A stretch of DNA of 64,000 bases from assembly GCF_012275535.1 (NCBI RefSeq), contig NZ_JAAVTK010000008.1:1-64000 (forward strand), written 5' to 3'. The DNA is from Hymenobacter artigasi (lineage in GTDB: Bacteria; Bacteroidota; Bacteroidia; Cytophagales; Hymenobacteraceae). The translations under genes were made by a program, and so were the position numbers. A model generated the notes under the pieces. The model saw nothing but the letters and a program-made list of their open reading frames with translations. It did not search any database and had not been told where the DNA came from. Shown here piece after piece: positions 7,331 through 17,299 of this stretch (its first letter is position 1; each line of letters opens with the position of its first letter).

Positions 7331-9634
7331 TTAGCGGGCTGCCAGCTTGAACGGCACCATCTGCACATCGCGCGAGTTGCCGCCCACCATCACCTGGAAA
7401 TCGCCGGGCTCGGCGGCGAATTTCAGGTCGTTGTTGTAGAACTTCAGCGCGTCGGGCGTGAGGCGGAAGGTGAGGGTTTTGCTCTCGCCCTTTTTTAGCA
7501 TCACCTTCTGAAAGCCTTTTAGCTCCGAAACCGGGCGGGAGATTGAGCCCACCAGGTCGCGGATATAGAGCTGGGCCACTTCTTCGCCGTCCAGGGGGCC
7601 GGTGTTTTGCACGGTCACACTCACGGTCAGGGTTTCGGCGGGGCCGATGGTGGCTTTGCTGACCGTGGGCTTGCCGTAGGTGAACGTGGTGTAGCTCAGG
7701 CCGAAGCCGAAGGGGTAGAGCGGCTCGTTGGGCACATCGAGGTAGCGCGACTTGTACTTGTCGAGCTTCGCGCCGGTGTAGGGCCGGCCGGTGTTTTTGT
7801 GGTTGTAGTAAATGGGTTCCTGGCCCACGGCCACGGGGAAAGTGGCCGTGATTTTGCCGCTCGGGTTGTAGGCGCCAAACAGCACGTCGGCGATGGCATT
7901 GCCCGCCTGCGTGCCCGCAAACCATGTTTCGAGGATGGCATCGGCGTTCTGGTTTTCCCAGGGCAGGGCCAGCGGGCGGCCGTTCATGAGCACCAGCACC
8001 AGCGGCTTGCCGGTGGCTTTGAGGGCCTTGAGCAGGGCCAGCTGCTGGCCGGGCAGGCTGATGTCGGCGCGGGCGGCGGCCTCGCCGGTCATGCCCTGGC
8101 TTTCGCCCACCACGGCCACCACCACGTCGGCGCTTTGGGCCACCTGCACAGCTTCTTTTATCATGTCTTCGGCGCTGCGTTTGTCCAACTCCAGCTCGCC
8201 GCCGTGGGCCTGCAGGCGGTCCAGCATCTGCTGGTCGTCGGCAATGTTGGCCCCCTTGGCGTAGGTGATTTTCAGGCCGGGTGCGGCGGCGCGCAGGCCC
8301 TGCTCTACCGATACCGCCTGGTGCCAGTCGCCGGCCCCGCTCCAGCTGCCGATGACGTCGCGCTGCCGGTTGGCCAGCGGGCCGATGAGGGCAATGCTGC
8401 CGGTTTTTTTCAGCGGCAGGGCGCTGCGGTCATTCTTCAAAAGCACCATGCTTTTGCGGGCAATGTCGCGGGCGGCGGCGATGAATTCGGGCTTCATCAG
8501 GGTGCTGGTGGCGCGCTCGGTGCTCACGTTGCGGTAGGGGTCTGTGAAGAGGCCAAGCTTGTACTTGGCTTCCAGAATGCGGCGGCAGGCGGCGTCAAGC
8601 TGGGCCTTGCTTACCGCGCCCGACTGCAGGTTTTTAGCCGTGTAGTTCAGGAATGACTCGCCCACCATGTCCTGGTCGATGCCCGCGTTCAGGGCCATAG
8701 CGGCCACTTGCTCGGGGGAGCCCATGCCGTGTTCCACCAACTCGGGAATGGCGGTGTAGTCGGTGGCCACGAAGCCCTGGAAGCCCCACTGCGTGCGCAG
8801 CAGGTCGGTCATGAGCCACTTGTTGGCGGTGGCGGGCGTGCCGTTCACGTCGTTGAACGACGACATGACCGAGCCCACGCCGGCCTCCACGGCGGCTTTG
8901 TATGGCGGCAGGTACTCGTTGTACATGCGCTGCTTGCTCATGTCGGTGGTGTTATATTCGCGGCCGGCCTCGGCCGCGCCGTAGAGGGCGAAGTGCTTGA
9001 GGCAGGCCATCACGGTGTTGGGTTGGGTCATATCGTTGCCGGGGCCCTGGTAGCCGCGCACCATGGCTTCGGCAATGCGCGAGCCGAGGTAGGGGTCTTC
9101 GCCGGCACCTTCCGAAATGCGGCCCCAGCGGGCGTCGCGGGCAATGTCCACCATCGGCGAGAATACCCAGTTCAGGCCGTCGGCCGTCGATTCCTCGGCC
9201 GCGATGCGGGCGCTCTGCTCAATGGCTTTCAAATCCCAGCTCGCCGAAAGGCCCAGCGCAATGGGAAAAATGGTGCGGTGCCCGTGAATCACATCGTACC
9301 CAAACATGAGCGGAATATGCAGCCTGGACTCCTTGATGGCCATTTCCTGGAGCTTGCGCACGGCAATGGGCGTGTAGGTATTAAACACGCCGCCCACCAG
9401 CCCTTTGCGGATGTTGGCGTCCACGTCCTTGCTCACCACCGGCCCGGTCACATCAAACCCCACGGATACGAGGTTGAGCTGGCCGATTTTCTCCTCCGTC
9501 GTCATCTTCGCCATCAGGCCGTCGATGTACTGCTTCATCTTCTGGGCGGAAGTTGCGGTAGGAGCGGGCTTTTTCTGGGCCTGGGCGGCGGGAGCCAGGG
9601 CGAGAGCAAGGAGAAGCAGGGGTATTAGTTTCAT
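7331..9634 (-). CDS. bglX: Glycoside hydrolase family 3 beta-glucosidase BglX
   Basis: 767 residues with a signal peptide ending A-Q-A-Q (residue 20), so periplasmic. The order is the N-terminal (beta/alpha)8 domain, the alpha/beta sandwich and the C-terminal fibronectin-like domain (about 660-760). The nucleophile Asp is seen at about residue 292 in G-F-V-A-T-D-Y. The K-H-F motif at about 213-215 and E-G-A-G-E-D at 175-180 are also present. BglX-type enzymes release glucose from the non-reducing ends of beta-glucosides. It is last in line after sigma, FecR, SusC, SusD and GH144 genes. GH3 enzymes paired with GH144 act on sophoro-oligosaccharides in other Bacteroidota, so beta-1,2-gluco-oligosaccharides are the favoured substrate here by inference. 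Confidence 0.92.
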   Translation of the reverse strand: MKLIPLLLLALALAPAAQAQKKPAPTATSAQKMKQYIDGLMAKMTTEEKIGQLNLVSVGFDVTGPVVSKDVDANIRKGLVGGVFNTYTPIAVRKLQEMAIKESRLHIPLMFGYDVIHGHRTIFPIALGLSASWDLKAIEQSARIAAEESTADGLNWVFSPMVDIARDARWGRISEGAGEDPYLGSRIAEAMVRGYQGPGNDMTQPNTVMACLKHFALYGAAEAGREYNTTDMSKQRMYNEYLPPYKAAVEAGVGSVMSSFNDVNGTPATANKWLMTDLLRTQWGFQGFVATDYTAIPELVEHGMGSPEQVAAMALNAGIDQDMVGESFLNYTAKNLQSGAVSKAQLDAACRRILEAKYKLGLFTDPYRNVSTERATSTLMKPEFIAAARDIARKSMVLLKNDRSALPLKKTGSIALIGPLANRQRDVIGSWSGAGDWHQAVSVEQGLRAAAPGLKITYAKGANIADDQQMLDRLQAHGGELELDKRSAEDMIKEAVQVAQSADVVVAVVGESQGMTGEAAARADISLPGQQLALLKALKATGKPLVLVLMNGRPLALPWENQNADAILETWFAGTQAGNAIADVLFGAYNPSGKITATFPVAVGQEPIYYNHKNTGRPYTGAKLDKYKSRYLDVPNEPLYPFGFGLSYTTFTYGKPTVSKATIGPAETLTVSVTVQNTGPLDGEEVAQLYIRDLVGSISRPVSELKGFQKVMLKKGESKTLTFRLTPDALKFYNNDLKFAAEPGDFQVMVGGNSRDVQMVPFKLAAR

Positions 9635-9680
9635 GCGGGAGGGGAATTTGGGAAGCGTTTGTTTATCAGAATAAGGTAGA

Positions 9681-9782
9681 ACGTCATGCTGAGCGCAGTC
9701 GAAGCATCTCTACCGTGCAACTAGACTTGACGATTAGTTTACTATTGCGGTAGAGATGCTTCGACTGCGCTCAGCATGACCG
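9681..9782. repeat. Dispersed inverted repeat, copy 2
   Basis: Arms 9681-9715 and 9748-9782 are nearly perfect inverse copies of 35 bp around a 32-bp loop. The core is the same as at 84-175, with AGTCGAAG in place of AGCGAAG. It sits between the GH3 and GH144 genes, where a stable RNA hairpin could separate transcripts or protect the upstream message. Confidence 0.9.
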
Positions 9783-9803
9783 TCCTAAGGTTGTTTCATT
9801 ATG

Positions 9804-11150
9804 CTACTTCTTCAGCGCCGGGCTTTCAAAGCCCAGCTTGCCCAGGCCGCGCTGCACGTCGGGCGAGCTCATAAAGAGCTTCCAGAGCAGGCCTGTCCGG
9901 TAGTTTTCAATCATGCCTACGATGGGGCCCTGGTCGATGGCCAGGTAAGACTTCGCCTGCCAGTTGTGCTCCTCGCTGAAGCCATCGACGAAGCCGTATT
10001 CGCCCCATATTTTATCGCCGAGGTCGAAGTAAAAATGCTTTAACGCCCGCATTGACTGCTCGGGCGTGTAGGGGAAGGCTGAGAGCGCGGCGGTGGGCGA
10101 AATCACGCTCAAATCCTCCTTGGGATTGTGGGCGGCGTAGCCCTGGTAGCTGTCGGATGCCGTGAGGCCCCAGGTGTTGGGGCCGTAGCCCTTGAAGTGC
10201 TTGGGGTTCTCGACGCAGTACTGGTAGTTGATGAGCGTCTGGTTCTGGTTCTGCTGCCAGTAGTCGGCGTATTGGTCCTTGAGGCCGTGGGGGTTCAGGC
10301 CCAGAAAAGAGTAGTGGGTGAAGAACAGCGGCCCGCCGAAATCCGGCCCCAGCGGCAGCTTGATGCCGTAGTACTCCCGGCCGTTTTTGAACTCCGGCCC
10401 CGTGGCCCAGCCCTGGTCATACACGGGCTTGTCGATGGCGTATTTCGGGGCCGAGGCGGCCAGCACATAGGTTATCAGGCACTCGTTCCAGCCATGAATC
10501 TGGTGGTTCATGCTCCAGCCGTTGTTGGGGCTCCAGTGCCAGTAGAGCACGTTTTGGCCGCCCTGGGTTTGCCAACTCCACTCCACGTTTTCCCACATCC
10601 AGCCGATGTGGTTGCGCAGGTCGCGCTCTACGGCGCTTTCGCCGGTGAAGTACTGGCGGGCGCAAATCAGGCCTTCCATCAGGAAGGAGGTTTCCACGAT
10701 GTCGCCGCCATCGTCTTTCGCCCCAAACTTGATAACCTTGCCGGTGGCGCCGTTCAGCCAGTGCGGAAATACGCCGTGGAAGCAGTCGGCTTTTTCCAGG
10801 AAGCGCACCATTTTGTAGATGCGCGTGGCGGCCTGCTCGCGGGTAATCCACTTGCGGTCGGCAGCCACCACGATGGCCATGATGCCGAAGCCAGTGCCGC
10901 CGGTGGTCACCACCTCGTTGCCGTAGTCGTAGGCCACGTTGCTGCGCTCGCGCGCCATGCCCGAAACCGGGTGGCCGAAATCCCAGAAATAGCGGAAGGT
11001 CTGCTTCTGCACCAGGTCCAGCAACTGGTCGTCAGTCAGGTTGCGGGGGCGCTGGCGTGGGTCGAAGGCGGCGGCTTTTTTGAGCGCGGGCTTTTGTTGG
11101 GCTTGGCAGTAGCCGGGTAGCAGGAGCAGCAGCAGGAGCAGGTGTTTCAT
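9804..11150 (-). CDS. Glycoamylase-fold protein, GH144-type endo-beta-1,2-glucanase
   Basis: 448 residues with a signal peptide ending C-Q-A-Q, so periplasmic. The whole mature chain is the Glycoamylase (PF10091) (alpha/alpha)6 fold. It opens with Q-T-F-R-Y-F-W-D-F, continues with T-G-G-T-G-F-G-I-M-A and has an acidic cluster D-D-G-G-D-I-V-E-T at about 146-154 that likely holds catalytic residues. PF10091 proteins of Bacteroidota next to GH3 beta-glucosidases include the characterised endo-beta-1,2-glucanases of GH144. It is in line with SusC/SusD and GH3 genes. Another PF10091 specificity cannot be excluded by eye. Confidence 0.85.
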   Translation of the reverse strand: MKHLLLLLLLLPGYCQAQQKPALKKAAAFDPRQRPRNLTDDQLLDLVQKQTFRYFWDFGHPVSGMARERSNVAYDYGNEVVTTGGTGFGIMAIVVAADRKWITREQAATRIYKMVRFLEKADCFHGVFPHWLNGATGKVIKFGAKDDGGDIVETSFLMEGLICARQYFTGESAVERDLRNHIGWMWENVEWSWQTQGGQNVLYWHWSPNNGWSMNHQIHGWNECLITYVLAASAPKYAIDKPVYDQGWATGPEFKNGREYYGIKLPLGPDFGGPLFFTHYSFLGLNPHGLKDQYADYWQQNQNQTLINYQYCVENPKHFKGYGPNTWGLTASDSYQGYAAHNPKEDLSVISPTAALSAFPYTPEQSMRALKHFYFDLGDKIWGEYGFVDGFSEEHNWQAKSYLAIDQGPIVGMIENYRTGLLWKLFMSSPDVQRGLGKLGFESPALKK

Positions 11151-11169
11151 AAATCGAGCGAATAGCTTT

Positions 11170-11250
11170 CCCGCAGAGGGCGCAGAGGGTTTCGCAGAAG
11201 TCGCAGAACGTTCTGCGTCTTCTGCGAAAACTTCTGCGCCCTCTGCGGGC
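11170..11250. repeat. 80-bp near-perfect palindrome
   Basis: CCCGCAGAGGGCGCAGAG on the left is mirrored by CTCTGCGCCCTCTGCGGG on the right (11170 to 11250). Inner arms TTCGCAGAAGTCGCAGAACG and its inverse meet near 11210. It lies between the GH144 and SusD genes and may attenuate read-through from susC/susD into the enzyme genes. Confidence 0.85.
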
Positions 11251-11256
11251 TAAAAA

Positions 11257-12810
11257 TTAATACCCCGGGTTCTGCTTCAGCAGCCCACCACTCAAATCAA
11301 TTTGCGGCTGGGGAATAGGAAACAGCTCATTCTTGCCCTTGGTAAACGTCTTGCCCTGAGCGGCGAAAAGGGGCACGATGCGGCCCGGCGTCACGCTTTC
11401 CTGGCGCACGAGGTCGAAGTACCGGTCGTGCTCCAAGGCCAGCTCCACGCGGCGCTCCAGCCAGATGTTGGCCACGGTAGCAGTGCGCGAGCCGGCCGTG
11501 AGCCCGGCCCGCACGCGCACGGCGTCGAGGTCGGTTTGGGCGGCGGCGGCGTTGCCGAGTTGGGCGGCGGCTTCGGCATGAATGAGCAGTACCTCGCCGT
11601 AGCGCAGCACGCGGATGTTCTTGGGCAGGAAGTCGTTGTTGCCGCAGTTGGCTTCCTTGGTGCGGCTGTGGTAGGCCTTGTAGCTGTAGCGGAAATTCTC
11701 CACCGAGTCCTTGCTCGGAATGCGGAAACCGTCCCAGAGCACCGTGCCCGTAGAGCGCTGCCCGGCCGGGGCCGTGGGCTGAATGAAGATGATGCTGCCG
11801 GCCTTGCGCACGTCGCCGGGCTCGTAGGCATTGGCCAACTCGATGGTCGGGTTGTTGAAGCCGAAGCCCAAATCGGCCCAGCCGCCACGGCCGCCGGAGC
11901 GCGGCCCTTGGCTCACCACGTAGAGCTCCACGGCCGAGTTGTTGCACGCCGCGTTGATGCCAGTCTGCACCTCAAACAGCGACTCATTGCTGTTGGCCCC
12001 GGCCGCCCGCCAGATGTCGGCGTAGGGCGTAAACAGGCCGTAGGCACCCGACTTGCCCTTCACGATTTCATCGGTCAGGTCATAGGCTTTCTGGTAGTTT
12101 TTCTGGTAGAGGTACACCTTGGCCAGCATGCCCTGCGCGGCGGCCTTGGTGGCGCGGCCCACGTCAGTGGCGCTTTTCAGGGGCAGGTTGTCCACGCCAA
12201 ACTGCAGGTCGCTGATGATGAGGTTGTAGATTTCGGCCGCCGTGGCCCGCTGCCGAAACTCCGGGCTGTTGGCCTCGGAGGGCAGCGGCACGCGGTCAAG
12301 CTTGGGCACGCCGCCAAACAGGCGCACCAGGTTGAAGTAGAAGTAGCCGCGCAGGAAGCGCACCTCGCCAATCAGCCGGTTTTTAGTGGCGTCGGGCGCG
12401 GTGCTGAGCGGGATTTTATCGAGGGCCTGGTTGGCGCTGGCAATGGCCTGGTAGTAGCCCTTCCAGGCGTTGTTGATGTTGCCGTTGGAGGAGGTCAGCG
12501 TGAGGTTGTCCACGGCCAGGGCGTCGCCGTAGTCGGTGGGCGTGCTGCCCTTGTCGGCATCGTCGGAGGCAATATCGGTGAGGATGACAAACTGCAGGCC
12601 GTGCACGTCGTTGCCGAAACCGCCCTGGTACATGGAGTTATACACGCCGTCGACGAGCTTCTGGGCCGTGCCGGGGTCAATGGCATCGGCGCTGAGCTGG
12701 CCCTGGGGCGGTACGTCGAGGTAGTCTTTGCAGCCGCTGGCCACTGCCAGCGTCAGGGCCAGCGCGGCCGTGCCGGCGCGGCGGGAAATGGCGGAGAAAT
12801 GAGGGTTCAT
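11257..12810 (-). CDS. SusD/RagB family nutrient-binding outer-membrane lipoprotein
   Basis: 517 residues. The N-terminal signal ends at S-G-C with Cys about residue 27, followed by K-D-Y-L-D-V-P-P-Q-G, a hallmark SusD start. TPR-like helices (about 60-330) and the C-terminal SusD region with R-x-A-x-L-T follow. Such proteins sit on the cell surface as the lid of the SusC transporter and bind the glycan. The start is 10 bp after the susC-like gene, so the two are co-transcribed and translationally close. Confidence 0.93.
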   Translation of the reverse strand: MNPHFSAISRRAGTAALALTLAVASGCKDYLDVPPQGQLSADAIDPGTAQKLVDGVYNSMYQGGFGNDVHGLQFVILTDIASDDADKGSTPTDYGDALAVDNLTLTSSNGNINNAWKGYYQAIASANQALDKIPLSTAPDATKNRLIGEVRFLRGYFYFNLVRLFGGVPKLDRVPLPSEANSPEFRQRATAAEIYNLIISDLQFGVDNLPLKSATDVGRATKAAAQGMLAKVYLYQKNYQKAYDLTDEIVKGKSGAYGLFTPYADIWRAAGANSNESLFEVQTGINAACNNSAVELYVVSQGPRSGGRGGWADLGFGFNNPTIELANAYEPGDVRKAGSIIFIQPTAPAGQRSTGTVLWDGFRIPSKDSVENFRYSYKAYHSRTKEANCGNNDFLPKNIRVLRYGEVLLIHAEAAAQLGNAAAAQTDLDAVRVRAGLTAGSRTATVANIWLERRVELALEHDRYFDLVRQESVTPGRIVPLFAAQGKTFTKGKNELFPIPQPQIDLSGGLLKQNPGY

Positions 12811-12819
12811 CGGCGTAGC

Positions 12820-15800
12820 TTATTTGAAGTTGACGTTCAGCCCCAGGGTCACGGTGCGGCTGGTGGGGTAGGAGTTCAGCTCGATACCCGAATCGAGGGG
12901 GCCGCCGGGCAGCTCCGGCGTGAAGCCGGTGTACTTCGTGACCGTGAACACGTTCTGGGCGGCCGCAAACACACGCACCGAGGCCAAATGGGCCTTTTCC
13001 AGGGCCGTGCCGGGCACGGTGTAGCCCAGCACCAGGTTGGTGAGGCGCAGGTACGAGCCCGATTCCAGGAAGTACGTCGAGTTCGGCATGCCGCTAATCA
13101 GCGACTTCGGGTTGGTGTTGGAGGGGTTGGCGGCCGTCCAGCGGTCGGTGGCGAAGCTGGCCTCCACGTTGTCGGTAATTGCGTTGCGGGCCCGCTTTTT
13201 GGCGTTGAATATCTTGTTGTTGAGGTTGCCCGAGAACACGAACGAGAAGTCCACGTTGCGGAAATTCAGCCCGCCATTGATGCCGAAATACACCGGCGGC
13301 TGGTACGAGCCGAAGTACTGCCGGTCGTTCAAATCAATTACGCCGTCGCCGTTGGTGTCTTCGTATTTCAGGCTGCCAATTTCGCGGGGCCCCACGTTGG
13401 ATGTGGGCGATTTCGCGATTTCATCGGCGCTCTGGTACACCCCAATCACGTTGAGCAGGTAGAAGCTGCCGGCGGCCACGCCGTTGTCGGACTTGGTCAC
13501 CAGGTTATCGCCGCCAAACAGGGCCTGCCCGCCGTTGAGGTTGGCAATGCGGTTTTTGTTGAAGGTCACGTTCGCCCCGATGTTGTAGCTCCAGTCGGTG
13601 CTGCTGCCGATGGCGGCGCGCCAATTCAGGGCCGCTTCCACGCCCCGGTTGGTGATGTCGGCCGCGTTGGTAATGTACTGGCCATCAGGGTCGCCGAATA
13701 CGGCCTGAATGTTCACCGGAATCAGGGCGTTGGTGGTGCGCTTGTCGTAGTAGGTCACCTCGCCGGTCAGGTGGTTATCGAGCAGGCCAAACTCCAGGGC
13801 CGCGTCGTACTCCGTGGTGGTTTCCCAGTGCACGTTGCGGTCCTTAATCTGCCGGATGGCCGAGCCCAGCACGGGCTTGCCATTGAAGACGTAGGGAATG
13901 TTGGAATCCGTGGTCAGGATGTAGGTGTCGGCCGGAATCTGGTCGTTGCCGAGCTGGCCGTAGCTGGCGCGCAGCTTCAGGAAGCTCAGCGTCTTGTTAT
14001 CGCGCAAAAAGTCTTCCTGCGAAATCACCCAGCCCAGGCCCAGCGACGGGAAAAAGCCCCAGCGCTGGCTGCGGTTGAACTTGGAAGTGCCGTCGTAGCG
14101 CAGGTTGGTGGTGAAGAGGTAGCGGTTGTCGTAGGCGTAGTTGATGCGGCCCAGCAGCGAGAGGCGGCGGTCTTTGGCGGCGTTGGCGTCGTTCGTGGCC
14201 GTGTTGGGGTCACCGGTGTTCAGGTACCACAGGTTGGGGTCGGCGGGCACGTCCTTGCGGATGCCCGAAAACACGTTGCGCAGGCCTTCCTCGGTTACGG
14301 TGCCGGCCAGCAGGGTCAGGTTGTGCTTCTCGTTGAAGGTGCGCTGGTAGGTGGCCGTATTTTCCCACAGGTAGCGGTAGCCGTTCACCTGGGTCACGGC
14401 CAGCTGGCTTTGCGGGTTGCGCTGGGCCCCGCCGGTGGTCAGGAAAGTGGTTTTGTCGTTGGCGAACTGGTACTGGTACACGCGGCGGTTGTCGGCGTTC
14501 AAATCCACGTTGATGGCCGAGCGCAGCGTGAGCCCTTCCACGGGCCGCACGTCGATGCCGATGTTGCCCTGCAAGCGGTTTTCCAGCGACTTGTTGTCGG
14601 TGTTCTCAATGTCGAGCACGGGGTTGCCCACGCTGCCAAACGCCGACGTGTTGCCGTACAAGCCGTCCACTTTGGCCGGAATAATCGGGGCCGCCCGGTA
14701 GGCGTTGCCATACGCCGTGGCAATGTTCACATCGCGCGTATCGGCGTGGCTGAACGAGGCGTTCGAGCTAATCGTGACCTTATCCGAGAGCGCAAACGAC
14801 GTGTTCGAGCGAATGGTCAGCCGCTGGAACTTGTTGTTAATCACCGTGCCATCGTCCTGCAGCAGGTTGCCCGAGAAGTAGTATTTCACGTTCTCCGACG
14901 CTCCCGACACGGCCAGGTTGTGGTTCTGATAAGTGCCGCGCTTCAAGATTTCATTGTACCAGTTGGTCGAGCCCGAATAGTCCGGCAGCACCGTGGTGGG
15001 CGAAATATCCTTGAGGTAGCTGGCATACTGGCCGGCATCGGCCATTTTCACCAGGTGGGCGGCTTCCTTAAAGCCCGCCGTGCCGCTGTAGCTCAGCACC
15101 GGCTTGCCCAATTTGCCCTGCTTCGTGGTCACGATAATCACGCCGTTGGCCCCGCGCACGCCATAAATAGCAGCGGCCGAAGCATCCTTCAGCACGTCAA
15201 TCGTGGCAATGTCGGCATTGCTCAGGTTGCGGATGTCGGTGGTTTGCACGCCGTCCACCACGTACAGCGGCTCGGCTCCGCCCAGCAGCGTGCCCGTGCC
15301 CCGAATCCGCACCTTGGGCTGGGAGTTCGGCGTGCCGTCGCTGATGATTTGCACGCCCGCAATCTTGCCCTGTAGGGCCTGGGTAGGCGTTTGCACGGGC
15401 TGGTTCACAATCTCGGTGCCCTCCACGCGGGCCACGGCCCCAGTCAGGTCCTGGCGGCGCTGGGTGCCGTAGCCCACCACCACCACCTCGCTCAGCGCCT
15501 TGGCATCGGGCAGCAGAGCCACGTTGATGCTCGTCTGGCTGCCCACCGCCACTTCCTGCGGCGTGTAGCCCACAAAGCTGAACACCAGCGTGGAGCCCTC
15601 GGGCACGGCCAGCGTAAACTTGCCATCCATATCGGTCTGGGTGCCGTTGGTGCCGCCCTTGATAACGACGTTCACGCCGGGCAGGCCCACGCCTTTCTCG
15701 TCCACCACGCGGCCCGTCACGGTGGCGTCGGCCCTGGTTTCATCGGCCGTAGCCGCGAGCGCCGGCCGCAGAATAATGCCGTCATCAATCACTTTGTAAC

Positions 15801-16119
15801 TGATGTGCAGCGGCTCCAGGAGCTGCGCCAGCAGCTGGGCCAGCGGCTGCCCCACGGCATCGACCGATACCCGCCGGCCCGCCCCGATGAGCTGCCGGCT
15901 ATATTGGAAATGCACGTTGGCCTGCGTTTCAATCTTGCTGAGCACGGTGGCCATGCGTTCGCCGCGGGCCTGCAGCGTAATGGGCTGCTCCATCAGGGGT
16001 TGCCCCGCCGAAGCCTGCGCGGGGCCAACGGTTGCAAGCAGGCACAGGGCCAGCCCCGGCACCAGCGCAAACCGCTGGCAGCGCCTCAGTAGCGGTGGGA
16101 ATTGTAAGGGAGTAGGCAT
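12820..16119 (-). CDS. SusC/RagA TonB-dependent transporter with N-terminal STN signalling domain
   Basis: 1099 residues. A signal peptide ends near residue 37. An STN (secretin/TonB short N-terminal) domain follows at about 50-115, then a carboxypeptidase-D-like domain at about 130-205 (V-T-G-R-V-V-D-E-K-G). Next come the E-V-V-V-V-G-Y-G-T-Q TonB-box region, the plug and the 22-strand barrel. SusC proteins import oligosaccharides through the outer membrane. The added STN domain marks a transducer that contacts a FecR anti-sigma factor in the periplasm, and a FecR gene lies just upstream. With the SusD lipoprotein it should import and sense the same glycan. Confidence 0.94.
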   Translation of the reverse strand: MPTPLQFPPLLRRCQRFALVPGLALCLLATVGPAQASAGQPLMEQPITLQARGERMATVLSKIETQANVHFQYSRQLIGAGRRVSVDAVGQPLAQLLAQLLEPLHISYKVIDDGIILRPALAATADETRADATVTGRVVDEKGVGLPGVNVVIKGGTNGTQTDMDGKFTLAVPEGSTLVFSFVGYTPQEVAVGSQTSINVALLPDAKALSEVVVVGYGTQRRQDLTGAVARVEGTEIVNQPVQTPTQALQGKIAGVQIISDGTPNSQPKVRIRGTGTLLGGAEPLYVVDGVQTTDIRNLSNADIATIDVLKDASAAAIYGVRGANGVIIVTTKQGKLGKPVLSYSGTAGFKEAAHLVKMADAGQYASYLKDISPTTVLPDYSGSTNWYNEILKRGTYQNHNLAVSGASENVKYYFSGNLLQDDGTVINNKFQRLTIRSNTSFALSDKVTISSNASFSHADTRDVNIATAYGNAYRAAPIIPAKVDGLYGNTSAFGSVGNPVLDIENTDNKSLENRLQGNIGIDVRPVEGLTLRSAINVDLNADNRRVYQYQFANDKTTFLTTGGAQRNPQSQLAVTQVNGYRYLWENTATYQRTFNEKHNLTLLAGTVTEEGLRNVFSGIRKDVPADPNLWYLNTGDPNTATNDANAAKDRRLSLLGRINYAYDNRYLFTTNLRYDGTSKFNRSQRWGFFPSLGLGWVISQEDFLRDNKTLSFLKLRASYGQLGNDQIPADTYILTTDSNIPYVFNGKPVLGSAIRQIKDRNVHWETTTEYDAALEFGLLDNHLTGEVTYYDKRTTNALIPVNIQAVFGDPDGQYITNAADITNRGVEAALNWRAAIGSSTDWSYNIGANVTFNKNRIANLNGGQALFGGDNLVTKSDNGVAAGSFYLLNVIGVYQSADEIAKSPTSNVGPREIGSLKYEDTNGDGVIDLNDRQYFGSYQPPVYFGINGGLNFRNVDFSFVFSGNLNNKIFNAKKRARNAITDNVEASFATDRWTAANPSNTNPKSLISGMPNSTYFLESGSYLRLTNLVLGYTVPGTALEKAHLASVRVFAAAQNVFTVTKYTGFTPELPGGPLDSGIELNSYPTSRTVTLGLNVNFK

Positions 16120-16267
16120 ATAAGAAATTGGTTTGGTGGGAATTAGAAGATGGGTTGCTCTGCGATGAGCGGGCCGGGCCGCTTCAGCTCAAAAGCGCAT
16201 TGGCAGTGCTGGAATCGATTGCAGTTGATGAAGTCATAAGCAGCAGGTTGGGCGAGCGGTAAACGGG

Positions 16268-17299
16268 CTACTCGACCTGGCAGGCCGGGCTATGAAAGCG
16301 GAGGTGGTCGCCGGCCTTTTCGTAGGTCGCGCCCAGCGTTTCGCAGATAATGTCGAGCTTCGTAAACAAGGGTTCGTTGCCCAGGCTCAGGTTGAGCGTG
16401 CAGTTGCGCACCGCCGCCGCATCGTACTCAATGCGCACGCCATAGGCCTTTTCCAGGGCCGCCAGCACCTCGGCCACCGGCCGGTCGTTGAACACGAACG
16501 ACTGCGCCGTGAGCTGCGCCGGCTGCGCCACCAGCTCGCGGCGCAGCCGCTGCCCGCCCGCCGAGTATACCGCCTGCTGGTTGGGCAGCACCACCACGGT
16601 GGCCACCGCCACCCCGGCCGGGGCGCGGCGCTGGCTCACCCGCACGGCCCCGGTGTGCACCTGCACCTGCACATCGGCCGGCCCGGCGTAGGCCCGCACC
16701 CGGAAGCTGGTGCCCAGCACAGTAGTAACCACCTTATCGGTAAATACCGAAAACGGGTGTTGCTTATCATGAAAAACATCGAAAAACGCCGCGCCCGCCA
16801 GGTAGGCCTCGCGGCGGCCGTCTAGGCCCCGCCGGTACCGGAGCGTGCTGGCTGGGGCCAGCGTCACGGCGCTGCCATCGGGCAGGGCCAGCTGGGTTTC
16901 GCGGGCCGATGTATTGGCGTAAACCTTCCACACGGCTGGTTTTGTGGCGGTGGGCGGGGCCAGGACGGCCCATTTCGCGGGCACGTCCGTTACCTGCAGG
17001 CCCACCAGGCCCGCGCCCAGTATCAGCGCCGCTGCCGCCGCCCAGCGCACCCGGGCGGGCCACGATGACCACCCGCCCGGCAGGGCCGCCAGCGGCTCGG
17101 TGCCCGGGGCCGTTTGCCGGCTGATGCGCTGCCACACCGTGGCCATCAGCGCTTTTTTCTCGGTGGGGGAGAGATTGAACTGCTGCTCGGTGTCGAGATG
17201 GCGGTACCACGCCTCAATGCGTTGCGCTTCCGCAGAAGAGCATTTGCCCTCCTGGTAGCGTTGCAGCAGCTGGCGGAATTCGGATTTATCGGTGGCCAT
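16268..17299 (-). CDS. FecR family anti-sigma factor
   Basis: 343 residues. The N-terminal cytoplasmic anti-sigma part (1-about 80) is followed by one membrane segment (about 85-105, Ala/Leu/Gly-rich), the periplasmic FecR domain (about 125-225, with A-x-F-D-V-x-H-D-x-x-x-P-F) and a DUF4974 C-terminal domain (about 265-335). FecR binds the cognate ECF sigma factor and releases it on contact with the STN domain of the transducer. Sigma gene upstream and STN transporter downstream form the standard three-part order. Confidence 0.93.
   Translation of the reverse strand: MATDKSEFRQLLQRYQEGKCSSAEAQRIEAWYRHLDTEQQFNLSPTEKKALMATVWQRISRQTAPGTEPLAALPGGWSSWPARVRWAAAAALILGAGLVGLQVTDVPAKWAVLAPPTATKPAVWKVYANTSARETQLALPDGSAVTLAPASTLRYRRGLDGRREAYLAGAAFFDVFHDKQHPFSVFTDKVVTTVLGTSFRVRAYAGPADVQVQVHTGAVRVSQRRAPAGVAVATVVVLPNQQAVYSAGGQRLRRELVAQPAQLTAQSFVFNDRPVAEVLAALEKAYGVRIEYDAAAVRNCTLNLSLGNEPLFTKLDIICETLGATYEKAGDHLRFHSPACQVE

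Noticed and set aside
11302..15375. A 1357-codon open frame antisense to the SusD and SusC genes
   Set aside because: It is the complement of two well-supported genes with strong third-position GC. The product is Val/Gly/His-rich without domains.
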